Shown here: positions 1 to 12,916 of the stretch, one piece after another | Position numbering within the stretch: position 1 is the stretch's first letter | How the letters are laid out: every line of letters starts with the position of its first letter | Assembly (NCBI RefSeq): GCF_004027225.2 | Contig: NC_044278.2 | Location: 53,149,411 to 53,213,410, forward strand | Reading direction: 5' to 3' | Source of the DNA: Strigops habroptila | Lineage: Eukaryota; Chordata; Aves; Psittaciformes; Psittacidae | DNA: 64,000 nt | Position numbers and translations under genes: made by a program | The notes under the pieces: generated by a model | The model's input: the letters and a program-made list of their open reading frames with translations, nothing else | Told to the model about the DNA's origin: nothing | The model's database searches: none

Positions 1-213
1 TGTTTGGCTTAAGGCCAACTCTCATCCTCCAGGCCAAGGCACAGGCTTTCAGAGCTCACTGTTTAACTGCAGAAACTCTTCTCCAACAGCAACACTAAGT
101 TCCAAACAGAGTAAAGCTGACAGCAGGGAGAGGGACCGTTTTCTATAAGGGAAATCCTTTAGTTATTCTCTGTACACTTTCGGATTAAGGCTCCCTCTTA
201 TTGTACATCGCAT

Positions 214-269
214 TACAGAATACAGTGTATTAAACTGATGAAGCACAGAATACAGTGTATGAAACTGAA
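214..269. repeat. Short imperfect tandem repeat
   Basis: ACAGAATACAGTGTATTAAA occurs at about 215 and again at about 246 with one difference. The repeat distance is about 31 bp, with roughly two copies. Confidence 0.75.
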
Positions 270-414
270 CATGCACAGACTATAGAACAGCCCAGATTTG
301 GAGGGTGTGCTTGCCCTCTATGGATGCTACTCATGGAATCTTGCCCAGCTGAGCTCTGAGCACACTGACGCTGGCTGTTCTAAAATCCTGTGTCTTTGTC
401 CTACTACTGGTCTT

Positions 415-780
415 ACTGCTCAGCAGGATCTTAAACTCCCCAGTGTTATGATCGCTGTATCCAAGGCTAACAAGAGTGGTTATGTTGTCGCGTCTTCTCA
501 GTTTATCAGCAGTAAATCAAGCAATGAGTTTTTCCTTGTCAGCACGTCCAGCATCTGTTGCAGGAAGTGGTCCTCAGTGCGTTCCAGGAATCTGATGGAT
601 GACTTCTGCACTGCCGTGTTGTTTTCCCAACAAGTGTCTGGGTAATTGAAGTCATCCATGAGGATCAGGTTCTGTTGGCCCAAGACTTCACTGAGCAGCC
701 AAAATAAGGTTTTGTGAGCACCATCATCCTGATCCTGAGCAAAAATATTTTCATTTAAAATTTCAACCAAGCTTTACCTA
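415..780 (-). mobile_element. CR1 LINE fragment, ORF2 endonuclease part
   Basis: On the minus strand 770-498 reads as part of an AP-like endonuclease: LILMDDFNYPDTCW (normally GDFN), RFLERTEDHFLQQML, and LTRKNSLLDLLLIN. In another frame it continues to about 415 as SLGYSDHNTGEFKILL, holding the S-D-H motif. Frameshift and stop show it is dead. Both ends of the fragment are approximate. Confidence 0.8.
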
Positions 781-1029
781 TGGACAAATGTTACTCAGAT
801 ATAAAGGTTTTTAGTTCTAAAAAAAAAATAATTAAATTATCTATCTCCCTGGGCAGGGTGATGGGAGTCCTGGGGGGACTGGGCAGGGACAATCAGGGCT
901 GCTGCTGCCCTCAGGGACATGGCAACCACAACACAGCCTTTGTCCAGAGAAAAAACCCTCTAGTCTACTAACAGTACTGTCTTTGCCAGCCAAGCTTGGT
1001 AGTTTGGGGAATCCTGATCCCCTGGCTGG

Positions 1030-1077
1030 GCATGCCCATGCCTAGGAGCATGCCCATGCCTAGGAGCATGCCCATCC
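1030..1077. repeat. 18-bp tandem repeat, 2.6 copies
   Basis: The unit GCATGCCCATGCCTAGGA is at 1030-1047 and 1048-1065, with a partial third to 1077. The copies are perfect. GGGCATGCCC and GAGCATGCCC, produced by the repeat, fit the p53-family half-site RRRCWWGYYY at 1028-1037, 1046-1055 and 1064-1073. Confidence 0.9.
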
Positions 1078-3794
1078 ACCCAGGTGCAGATAAACCCTAA
1101 AGAACCCTAACCATCTCATGCTCCGAGGCTGCTGAACTAGAGCCAGCTTAGACCCAAATACTGTGCAGTTCAGCAGAGGTTTGTAACCAGCCAGATTACT
1201 TGTATTGAAGGAAAATGGCCCCACCAGAGCCCAGCACCGTGCTGAGAAAGCCATGTGCTGAGGAAGCTGTCTGCCTCCAAGATGAGTATGCAGCAGCCCT
1301 GAGTGCAAGTGGGACAAGCTGGAGTTTGTCAAGCCCCACCTAAGCACACCTGCTATAAGTTATGGCCTGAAGTTGCATAGCTCAGCATTTAGCTGGTTTT
1401 TAGATACTTCTGAACTAACATATTTAAGAGACAAGCGCATTTTACTGAGGCTTCTTGTTTTAATTAGCATTACAAAAGGCAATTCTGTAACTGCCAGAAG
1501 AATTGACAACATAAGATTGCAATCTCTAAAAAGTACTTTTTCCACATAGCCTCAGAACCCTAAGTGAACACATCAGAAGTTGTAAGTATGTTGTAACTCT
1601 TAAATCATAATGTTTGGCATTGATTTAAAAATGCCTCCTGCATATTAAAGGATATAGGGGTTTGCTACTTGCAAGCACTACATTCCCTGTATTGTAGTCA
1701 TAAATGGATCAAGTCACGTTTTTGCTTTTAATGGATATGTCTACTCTTTTGAAGCAATCTCCCCTGTACTTTCATGCACACAGTGCATTGTTTTTCATGG
1801 TAGAATCAGTGGAGCTGGCATGCGCAAACTGGATCTCTTTCAGGAGAAACTAAACTGAAAGATGAACTGCAGGAGCACACCTAATGTGCTCCAGCAGCTC
1901 CAGCACTCAGTCTCTAGGAGCAGTCTGAAGTAAAAAAAAATAATCCCTCAAGTGTGTCATGAGGTTGTAGCAACAACTGCCTCCCGCTGCAGATCCAGTA
2001 AGCAACGGGCACATTGGTCCCTGATCCTTGCTAATGTAGACAATCTTATAGTTGGGGTTTTGACCAAATTTCACCCTTTACTATAAGGATGCGAAGATAC
2101 TTTTCATACAGAAGTTCGTAGAATGATATATTTAGAATTCATATTTCCATACAGGATAATGCAGGTTGTACATAATTTTCCTCTCATAAAATGGTTTTAA
2201 ACCATGCTATATTCTATTGCCTTGCAATCTCATGTGACTGTTTTAAAGAACACAATTCATGTTATCTTATTTCCCATTTTAGGTTCCTCGATGTATTTAT
2301 CTTTTATTTATCTCAGTATTCCTCACAGTATTTCTAGAATTACAAACAAGAAACTACCAAGTGACTAGTCTGTTACTTTCATCAGTAAGAAATCATGTAA
2401 AATTTGGTAGATGATAACTTCCTGAAGAAGGTGGGATGAATGTTCTGTAAGTCCTTTGGCAACACAGGCTGGCTGAGCTGAGAGTTTAGTGTGACATAAT
2501 ACATTTTTCCATGTAAATGCAAGGAAGAAAAAAAAAACAACAAAGGAATCTAGGTTTCATCCATGTTGCCACAAAGTCTGGTAAATGCATTAGCTAAGGG
2601 CAATGATTAATTCAGCACTCATGTAAATGAAATGTGCTGTCAAAGTAACTTTTTAGTCAAGTCCAAGTATAACTTCATCATCAGCTGTTGGTAACAAGTC
2701 ATTTCCTAATTTTGATTATTTCTCATCCACATGCTCACTAACATATTAACTGCATTATCACAATAATGCTCTTTTAATACAAATGCACCAGTGTTTTCAT
2801 AATACTACCAGAACATTTTCCAGCAGCAATGTACTTCTTTTCAGATATGATCTCATGACTAAATTATTTCTCACTGCTGCCACATACACCCCTAGGTCAT
2901 CTATGTATTTTTCTTAACGGGTAAGCATAAATTCTACTGTATGGAGAGAAGTAAAATATGTCTAATAGGGAGGAAAACACATCTCTTGAAGGGATTGAGG
3001 CAGGAAAAAGAAATGCTGCTCAATTACTGCCCTCTCTCCCCTGTCGCTCATTTATCTTTGTTCTTTCTTCGTATAATTATATGTGAAGTACAGCATTTCT
3101 AAATGATGCCTATTGCACCAGTACGTTGGAGGAAGAAAATAAGGGACACCATTTTCACAATACTTAAAAACAAGAGCTCAAAAAAGAGAGCTAGTGTCAG
3201 AGAATATGGAATGGGAGAATCCTTGAAGAATGCAACTATCTGCTTGTCAGGCTGCAAAGATATTTTAAAAATATCAAATGAGAGAGCAGCTGTTTCTAAA
3301 CTCCACGATAGCTTTCTGTGTGCTTTTTTCAGTGAAAATACTGTTAATGCAGTGTTAGCACTCAAATGGCAAGAGCAACCTTGAAATTTAATACATTCCC
3401 CTTACTTTGCTACTAACAACTCCTCTGGAGGTCGAAATTTTCCTTGGGGACAAAAAACCCAACAATAACAAAATAACACAGGTCTCACAGAGCTACAACT
3501 CAATAGTGTTAATAAATAGCAAAGCAGCTGGCAAAACATTGGCTGAAAGAGTGGAACCTGGTGTGCGTGTGGGAGAAATATTATTATTTTTCTCACCAAG
3601 CCTTATTTCAAAACAATGTTTAAATCAATCAAACTATTTCTATGATTTCCCAGCTAACTAGATCACCAGCTGAGATTTCTGTGTAAATTTTGCTTCATAG
3701 CATCATTGCTGGGATAGAAATTGCAGCTTCTAAAGGGGAAGAACCAGCATATGCAAGCGCTGCTGCTATAAATAGTGTGGCAGAGGAACTCAAG

Positions 3795-3838
3795 GCTTGT
3801 TTTGAAACTACATAAAGCTTGTTTTGAAACTACATAAA
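3795..3838. repeat. 22-bp perfect tandem duplication
   Basis: The unit beginning GCTTGTTTTGAAACTACATA occupies 3795-3816 and 3817-3838, with a partial third start (GTTTGTTTTG) after it. Confidence 0.9.
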
Positions 3839-5277
3839 GTTTGTTTTGTCACATTAACACCAACTGGAGGTGCAAAAACTCATGACCTCTGACAACTGAA
3901 CCATTTATTCAGTCAGGCGCCTAAAAAGAATCAGACATTAAAATCTGCAAGCATTTACATTTGAGGATTGTTTGGGGTCTCTAATAATAACCCACGAGAC
4001 ACTTGCAGTCATGTGAAATAGCTCAGCCATGCCAGACAGGCCATAATGGCACTGGCATCAGTCTGTGTTTCTGTTTGTGCACTCAGATTTGCCTAAAGAA
4101 TATGCTCCACAAAACTAGCAGAAACAAATGCTGGTTAGAGGATTCAGAGCCTGGAGGAAAGCCAAGGAATTAGTCGATCCACAGAAAATCAGATTCCTAA
4201 GTAAAGTCACAAAATCTGGGCAAACAGGGATTAGTATGAGAACTGGATTAGCATGAGAAATATGGAGTCCCTTTGTACGATGTCTTTACACCAGCACAAT
4301 ACATAAAGCTATAACTGTGCTTGTATTTTACACCAGCAGATGGTTGAAAGGCAGAAAAGTTATGTCAATTTCTCTATTTACACACTCAAGTCTAATACTT
4401 ACATTGAAAATAAATGGAGGATTTAGACTTATAAGCCCTGAAAAAAAAATACATTCCACAAAATGATCTCATTAAGAAAGTCCTAGGCCCTCAGAATTTA
4501 GGTATTCAGCAGTGTCGAATGTATCTTGTAAAACCTAAGGCAGAAGTGTTCTCAATGAGAGTCAGTATATCCTGTTCTTGAGCAGCCCCTTAAAACTATG
4601 GCCAAAATATTTTAAAAAGATAGCTAACGTAATGGGATTTATAGTTCACATAAAGTCACACATGCACAGTTATAGGAGTCACTTTAAAGAACAGATTCAC
4701 TATGATTTTTCTACACTAGATTATTTAAAGTCACATATTAATATAAAAAAAGAAAAAAGACATTCGAAATTTATTTGAAACCAAACTGCAGATATTTGTA
4801 CTAATCTGCAGAATCAATCATGGGGAAGAGGTAGATTTCATGAATGGAGAACAAAATATATGCTGTTTTAATAGTGAACATTTTGTATTGGCATGAGAAA
4901 TATGGCATAATTGTTTTCTCATATGCTCAGGAACAAGCCACAATTGACTTGACTGAAAAAAGTACAGTAAGTTGGAAGAACAAAATGAAAACTATTTCAG
5001 AAGAGCAGCAGTAGCTTTCAATTGCTCCCTGACTAGACAACACCTTACTTGTTATTTAGGCATTATTATAAGTCTGCCAAGGACAAACCGTCCAAGGAGG
5101 TCATTCCGTTTTTAAGGCCAGTTTGGTTTTTCTCCTGTACTGAACCAGTGGGTTGTATTTTATAATGAAAAGGAATCCTGCAAGACCGCTTAAAAGCACT
5201 GGTTCCTGGTGTCTACTTCAGTCTAGACTGTCTTGTCTACACTGAACTACTAGAACATGGGTAACAGCCTTTTTAGA

Positions 5278-5600
5278 GACTCATAGAGTTGTATGTCAAT
5301 AGGGACCATTACCTCATCTAACCTGACCTGCAAGATATCAAAAGACCTTACATTTCATCCACCTATTTCTGTATTAAGCCAATAATCTATTTGGCTGAAA
5401 CTTTTCTTCCAGAAAAGCATCCAAGCTTGAGCTGTCAGTTAAGAGACAAGTCTATGCCTTCCTCAATAGTTTGTTCCAATCTGTGATCAAAAATGGTGGC
5501 TTATATCTTGTTTGAATGCATCTATCCAGATTCTGCTGCCAGCCACTGTATTTGTTATGTCTTTCATCATTAATATCTTAGTGACTCTAGTGTTCATTAT
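5278..5600 (-). mobile_element. Ancient CR1-like LINE 3' end, decayed
   Basis: The plus strand reads GACTCATAGAGTTGTATGTC followed by AGGGACCATTACCTCATCTA and ACCTGACCTGCAAGATATC. This is the reverse complement of the 3' end typical of old amniote CR1s shared with turtles and crocodilians. Later words (TTTGTTCCAATCTGTGATCA, CTGCCAGCCACTGTATTTGT) fit the RT C-terminal region. The upstream limit is uncertain; the element may extend towards 5.75 kb. Confidence 0.65.
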
Positions 5601-7301
5601 CCCTGCACTCCCACCCCCTAGAAACCTGCGTATTTGTGAAGAATCACCTCTTGTTACATTCTTTAAGTCTTTTCTTCCTCAAATTATTTTTCTGCGTCTC
5701 TTTCATTGTTCCAAAAGTCCTTCTGGGAAAGCAGATATCAGAAGAACAGTTGCCTAGCACTGTGCTACTCTTATGTGTGCATAAATTCAATGGTCACATA
5801 ATCCTTCCTTTGTATGTTTATTCTGGAAATTCATGCCAAGTTAAAAGGACACTGTCACCAGCCCCTTTTCACAGCCACTTTTTCCAGGATATGCTCCCTA
5901 TTTGACAACTTGCCTTTCACAGTCTAGCATATGAATACCCTGTCTTTGTCAAAATGACCCAGCTTAAGTAATCCAAATTCCAGTGTAGGACTGTCTTGAT
6001 GATTAGGCTTCTTCAGTCCTTGGAGCAAATGTGTTCAGCAATAAATTTTTGCTTCAAATCACACGGACAATGTTGATTGGACTAGATCTGAAGCAGATTA
6101 TTTATAAACACAAGACTTGGAATAACATTTCCTCACCAACAACTGCCTTATAATGCCAGTTAGAACTAATTCTGTGTTATATAAAGGCCTTCAAAGCCAT
6201 AAGTTGATTGCAATCCTGTGATTACCATCACCTCCCAAACTAGTAATAGCAAAGGAAAACATCAGATTGGTTTGACAGGTAATGTTAGTGTAACCAGCCT
6301 TGATCAAGCTTGCTCAGATCAATCTTCCTGTGCATTTTAAACATCATCACCACTCTCTTAATTTTTGAAACTTCCCAGGTATTATCAGTACTTATTTTCA
6401 AAGCATGGCATTACACCGAAGATTTCCTTTGCCACCTATTCAAGTACGTAGTCAATGCAGCATTCAGTTCAAGACAGACAGAAGGTGTGATGTTTCTGCA
6501 TAATTGTCTCACCCAGCTTGGGTAATAATAAGCTGCCTATTTTGTAAAAAGGTCACAGATGAGCCGTGCTTGAGAGCTGTTGGTCCTACAGCATCTCCCA
6601 CAGTTTGTGTGTGTGCTCAGAAAAGGGCACTTCCCACACTTCCACCACCCACAGCTCACATGGATCACTTCCTTCACTGCAGTACAGAGAATGTGTCTCC
6701 TAGAGGCTTAAGCCCATAAGAATGACAAAGCTAAGAACATACTACTAATGAGGAAACAGTAATTGAATCAAAGACTAATATGCACTCTCTAAGTTGGATG
6801 CCAATCACACAAATGGTGCCTGCAGTGAACACACACCCTCAACAAGCACAGAATAGAGCAAATCCTCAGCTTTGTCTGAGTCCATCTTCTTATCTACAGG
6901 CTCAGACTGCAAGGAAGCCAAAAAGACTCTTGTCTCCTTTCCCAAACAGTCTCTGTGTCATGATCCTTTGCTTCATTTCCAGCATCATTAACGCACCCAG
7001 CACAGAGCAATTTCTTTCCTCTGGTTCTGCATCAGGAATAGGGCTGGTGTCAGTGCAGCTGACTGGACCCAGCAGGTGGGAATAAACTTTTCCCCACAGC
7101 TGTGGTAAGTTAAGGTCACCCTTTCTTCCCTAGACCACCTAGAGTCAGGGCTATAATTGCTAGGGCTATAAGTGGTACTCCAGCTATAGTGGGTGCTAGG
7201 TCTATAGGTGGTACTCTGGTAGTAGGTAGTGCTCCACACACAGAGTTTTGGACTGTTAGACTTCCTCCCCATGCCCAGTGCTTTTATCAGATGGCCTGTG
7301 C
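5601..7301. other. Intergenic stretch, no gene recognised
   Basis: No supported gene. It contains the imperfect 36-bp repeat near 7.16-7.23 kb, and may hold further eroded CR1 sequence next to the ancient element at its left end. Confidence 0.5.
7158..7229. repeat. Imperfect 36-bp tandem repeat, two copies
   Basis: TGCTAGGGCTATAAGTGGTA at 7158 and TGCTAGGTCTATAGGTGGTA at 7194 begin two diverged units. On the minus strand the units read as S-T-T-Y-type residues, which I take as coincidence. Confidence 0.7.
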
Positions 7302-7537
7302 CAATGAGCAGGTTTAGATTACATATTAGGAATTTTTTTCTCCCCAAAAGGGTTGTCAAGCACTGGAACAAGCTGCCTGGGTAAGTGGTGGAGGTGCCAT
7401 CCCTGGAGGTATTTGAAAGACATGTCAATGTGGTGCTTAGGGACATGGTTTAGTGGTGGGCTCAGCAGCGCTAGGTTAATGGTTGGATTCCGTAATCTTA
7501 AAGGTCTTTTCCAACCTGAAAGATTCTATGATAAGAA
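7302..7537 (+). mobile_element. CR1 LINE 3' end
   Basis: It runs from GGTTTAGATTACATATTAGG through GTCAAGCACTGGAACAAGCT, GGTGCCATCCCTGGAGGTAT and TCTTTTCCAACCTGAAAGAT to the terminal TTCTATGATAAG. These are the usual last 230 bases of a CR1: end of ORF2 plus a short 3' UTR. Confidence 0.88.
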
Positions 7538-9066
7538 GACATAAACAAGGTTCAGGCCATTCATTTACACTGGGCCTGTGTCAGTTCCCATTTTGTGTTT
7601 CTTCGCCTCAGCCTGAGCTGAAGCGAAGCTGTTGATATGTATGGCATCAGGAAATGAAAGGTGACTGCTTTGAGGAGGAATTCTTTACAGCAGATGTTTT
7701 TTAAATGAAGTGGGGTTCTTTAATGCTTTTAGCAAACTCTAAGGAAGTTAAAATCTGTTCTGTATATATAAAAATTGAGTTTTGTGAAAAGATGTATTTA
7801 TCTTCTGATTCTCTTTTACTTTGTATGCAATTTGGGGGATTTGTTTTCTATCTTTTCATTACAGGAGTGCTTCTAAAACAGGATTCACTGGCTTCTAATG
7901 TTTCTTACCTAAGGAGTCACATAGCCATTAGTTACTTGTTGGAAGAGGAAAATGTTACTTTTTGAGTAGGTTTTTTACACCACAGGGGAAAAAAAAAAAA
8001 TAATGAGTGAAAACAAAAAAAAAGTCTGTCCGGTTATTGTATCTTACTAAGAGCTAATAAATTGTTCTTGACAGCCTAATCATTGATATCTAGTCTTCAT
8101 TTTTTGAGTAAGCTCTTTTATCTGAGATAGGTTAAGCTCCACTGGAGTCCCTAAATCCCTTGCAGAGCACTACCAGAGAATCCTACTACAAAGCCTGTCA
8201 AAGACGAACATGGTGCAGCAAAACCCCAGTGATGATAACAAGTGTCCTAGCACCAGGAGTCTGTGAGTGGAATCATTGAGAAAAGTAAAACAAAATCCAT
8301 GGAACATCTAAAGTTTTTCTTTTGCAAGTGGTATGGCATTTTCAACTGCTTTAGGAAAACTACTTTATTTAGCCAGGAAGTCATGTGGGGATTTTAATTC
8401 TGCAAAATATATAATAACTCGAATTATAATATACCCAGTACATCAGAACTAGTATCCTTCAGATGGATGAAAGAACAGAAACTTATTAGAAGATAGTCAT
8501 ATAGAACAAACCCAGTCCAGGGATGCTACATAAAGCCATGTACACCATTTATGTCTCTGAAGAATTAAGGAATCCATTAGAAAGTGTCTGAGCTGTCTGC
8601 AACAAATTTTTTGACCTACAGTTGTTTTCAGTAGAGGAAAACCTTTACTTGGTTATGTTAGAAAGATATTCTGAGTGATAAAGGATATATATAACCGCCT
8701 TCCATTTGATTCAAAAAAAGTTGTCTAAGAATTTAATTGTCCATTTTGTAATTTGCAGATGCTTTAATTATCATGCACAAACCTCCAGAGAAGTTTAACC
8801 AAGAAACTGAGTTTAACCTTGAGATGCTGCAGTAATATACTAATCCACATACCATATTTTACCACCAGATAGTTAGAAACCAGCCTAATTGTATTTTAAA
8901 CACCTGCCTATCCCCAGATGCCGCATTCTTGCATACAGATAAATTCTCTGAGAGGATATTAAAATACATCACAAAAATGGCTATCGTGATCAGAGTTTTG
9001 GATTGCAAAGCAGAGATACAGAGGACAAGTACTGATCAAAAATCTCACCAGCCTTATGAAAATAGG

Positions 9067-9096
9067 CTTATTAAAATACTTGTGTATTTTAATAAG
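9067..9096. repeat. Perfect 13-bp hairpin with 4-base loop
   Basis: CTTATTAAAATAC (9067-9079), loop TTGT, GTATTTTAATAAG (9084-9096). The stem is AT-rich. It may be a relic of a small inverted-repeat element or chance. Confidence 0.85.
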
Positions 9097-12000
9097 TAGT
9101 TTGGGCTACCTACTGCATAGTTAGACTTTAGCTTTCCAGCCTCAGACAATACCTGGGTTCAGTGTTGCAAACTTAACACTCAAGTTGAAGTGAACCCTGA
9201 TATTCAAATACATTGGCAGAAGGCCGTTTGCAAGCAGTTAAGGTAATTATCTGGTTTTGATTATGTACCTCTTGTCTAGGAGCTGTATTCTGTTAACTTT
9301 ACTCCATCTGAACATTCACTTTGAAAAGAACGATGGAGAAGCCTCTGGATCTTAAAACCAATGAAGCAGAGTTATTTTCCATGTAGATGCCAGCCAATGC
9401 TGTACTTGTCTACCCTCTAGTGGTGAAAACACTCTCAGAAAACAACTTCAGTGTTTAAAAACATCACCAAAATTTTAGTCAGAAGATATTTAAGCGTTTG
9501 GAAGTTCTTAATGAAAGATAAAATTACTTTTTATGTTGACATAGGATACCAAAGTACTTAAGGCACCAAAATGTAATAGATTCCAAAAGTAGCGAAGTGT
9601 CTATGTCAAGAAACCTAGCCTGGAATGAGGGCTGCAGAGAATGCATTAGTAATAGAAAATGGGGCATGACTCAAATAACTGCTTGTTACTTACTTGGTAG
9701 AGTATTTTAACTATGAATCTCGGGTTGAAAATGTAATGCACATGCAACACATTGTTAGCAGAAAATATGGTTTATGCAAGGCATGTGGTTTCTACCCAGA
9801 CATTTTGAGCATATGTTCAACCCAATAAATGGGAAAATGCAAACTTGATTTTTATATTAAAAAGCTTGTTTTCCTGAAGATTATGTATAAGGCTTTTGTC
9901 CATTCAACAGACTGAAGAGTATTAGTTGTGATGTACAGGTTTTATTCTAGTTGGATTTATTATGTATTTTGCATACTTTAAGTCCCTACCTGACTTTCTG
10001 GATAAATTAAGCCAACAAGGTGGGATAACTGAGATAACTGACATGCACATGCTGTATACCCAAAATGTGTTAAAATATTTAAAATGTATAGGAGCGCACA
10101 AGTAATTTTATCTTAACTACTTCTTCTTTAATTCATCTTCCTCAGTTTTTACTCTTTTAGACAATTTCTGCCTTAGAGTTTGTAGTATGTTGCAGTAAAT
10201 ACAATAAAGTTTAGCTGATTGTTAATATCAGAGCCTAAATAATGAACAATAAGACCTTCTTATTGGTAGGAGCATATGGAAGCTGTCAATACACTTTGTG
10301 TCACAGTTGCTACATTAATGAATGCCTGAAACTTGTACGTAAAAGTAATACCAAACACTGTTTATATAATCTTGCCTTCCAAATAGGAAATTGTTTGGCT
10401 ATGGTAATTAGAATTTCTTCAGATACATTTTCCATACCATTAACAAACTAGTTAGCTCTCTAGCATAACAAATATTGTCCTAATTACTGCATCTTGGACC
10501 TGTTTTCACTGTTAATATTCTGCTTTTAATTTTCTTATATGCATAGATAAATAAATACACAAATGTACCATAATGAAATAAATGAAAAATAATTCCTCTC
10601 ATAACTGCATAAGAAATGTAAATCAGCTTAGAGCTGCTAAGATGTAATTTCCCTAATGAAGAGTCTGTAAAGGACAGAAGTGAATAGTTGTGTCGTACAA
10701 AATCCCGTCTCTGCTTTGAACAGTGAGAGCAGCCTTGTGGGCGGTCTCCAGAAATGACATGGGGAACTGCAGATGTCAAAGCTGAGTCTGCTGAAGTCAG
10801 AGTGACATTTCCAGTATTTTTATGTCCGTCTAAAAGAATTCGAGCTTCAAACCACAGCATAATTTTCTTCCTTCTTAACCAGACTAGAACAGAATGGATG
10901 AAGGCAGAAAGAGGAGAGAGGTAACACAGCCCTGGTGCTGGCAGAGACAGAAGCCCATGTCAGGAAACATAGTGGGGTTAGATCCCAGACATTTTAGCAA
11001 ATACTGGGACAGCAACTGAGTGGGAAGCCCAGGCTTTCTGAAACACCAAAACGTGTCCCCACACAGGGATATGTGTAGGAAGAAGGAGTTGGAGAAAGGT
11101 CAAGACCCTGCTTAGGAAGCACATGAATCTCCAGGCCTTCTATGGTGAAGTGAGCGTTTAGGATTAGTAAAGACTCTGGAACAAGGTGCCTTGGGTCAGG
11201 GTGTGCTGTTGGTCTGTGGTGGGGCAAGAGGAGAAAGGATTTGCAGGGGAAAGAAATCTGGGAATGAATTAAGAGCGTGGAGCCTCTTTGGGTCCTTGGT
11301 AAACCTGGACGTAGATGTAGCCCATATTGCTGGTGACCAAAAGCTAGGAGAGCCCCTAGAGACAAGTGTTGACTTTGGCAACATAGCAGAAATAAAGTAC
11401 TTGGTATTGCCGAGCACTTCAGGTTGGAGAGCAGTTAAGTTATAAAACTACAGGGGGAAACTCTTGGTTTGTTTAATATTTTGAAACTGGCCAGTGCCTG
11501 TAATACAATATAGGAAGGAAGGAAGTCTGCAGTTTGTGGGAAATACGATCCTCTTCATTGGTAAACCCAAGCTGGTAATTTCCAGGATAAAACTAAAAAT
11601 AAAGAGACTTTTAAATGAGCGCTATAGTTTAGTAAATATGTGGCATGTATGTTTTCTGTGGAAGAGTTTTGCCAAGTACTACAGATTTGTTAATTTCAAA
11701 ATGAGAGAACTCTAGTTCTGCTTCTGAAAATCTGCCGAAACCAATGCCAGCTGTAAAGTCACTACTTAAACATCTGCAACAAGAAAATGAAAGAGAATTC
11801 ACAATGTCAAGACATTTCTTAATGACTCAATATATATACATACAAGGAGCAAAAGAAACTTTCTAATTACATTTGTGGGTATATTCTGTAGTGGTGACCT
11901 TCCTCAAGCTACACCAGCAGTAGAGTTTAATTCACTGGCCCTTAAAAAGAGGGGTTTACAGTACTTAACTACAAACCACAAAAAACCCAGAGGGAGGGAA

Positions 12001-12842
12001 TGGGTAGGAAAACCAGACATATTAAAATTAAGTGTTCACATGGGGAGAAAGAATTAAATCTTTAACATCATAAACTGATAGGTAATTGGTACACAGAGAG
12101 CGAAATATAGTACTCAGAATTTTTATAAGACTACAGATGCTATAGTATTTGAATTCCAGATCACAACATGTAAGGTACAAGCAAAAATTCCAAGGATATT
12201 TTGATATGTTTGTCTACTCACCTCTCCCCAAAGCCTACAGATGCGGAAAAAAAAAACCCTAAAAACATTTCAGGCCTACTAATCCATTATTTGTTCTATG
12301 TAAACCTTCACAGCAAAGCTGTTTCATTGTGGCTTTATTAGGAATGTTCCCACCATTGATTTCTGGGGCAAAGCTGCATTCCCTGAGACTGCAAACAATA
12401 TCCCTATGATGAACCTGCACATCTCCTTTCTGCAGCGAGGAGGTCATTTGGGTGCTCAATGGCTGTAGTTGCAATAAACAATTCATGTGACTTGTGATTT
12501 TAAACAGGCAAAAGGATCTACTCTGAAGTCAAACCTCAGTTCTGAAAGGCAAGCGCTCCTCTACAAGTTTGTGATAAAAAGCTACTATTTAAAAAGACTT
12601 CGATTTAGCAACAACTATTTTTAATGCTCTGTATTTACAGGTCACTGTTCCTTTTTCTCTCCTTTGTTTTTTCAGCGTTGAAAATTGCGATTAGTAGGCT
12701 TGAAATCAAAATGTGTCATGGCTTTTGAAATGCTCAACTCAGAAACTACAGCTTATTGCAGTTGCCAGAAACATACTGAAGAGAGTTTTAAGCTGACTTG
12801 TGAACTGTAGTAACAAGGAACATGTCTATAAATCTAGAATAG

Positions 12843-12916
12843 TAAATATTACCAAAATGTGTTCCAGGGTTTCTTTTTGTAAATATTACCAAAATGTGTT
12901 CCAGGGTTTCTTTTTG
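12843..12916. repeat. 37-bp perfect tandem duplication
   Basis: 12843-12879 and 12880-12916 are identical, beginning TAAATATTACCAAAATGTGT. No divergence is visible, so the duplication is recent or an assembly effect. Confidence 0.93.

Larger units (their letters stand above)
781..5277. other. Intergenic stretch, no gene recognised
   Basis: AT-rich sequence with only short ORFs in scattered frames, no splice-supported homology and no repeat that I recognise apart from the small tandem repeats listed separately. Confidence 0.6.
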
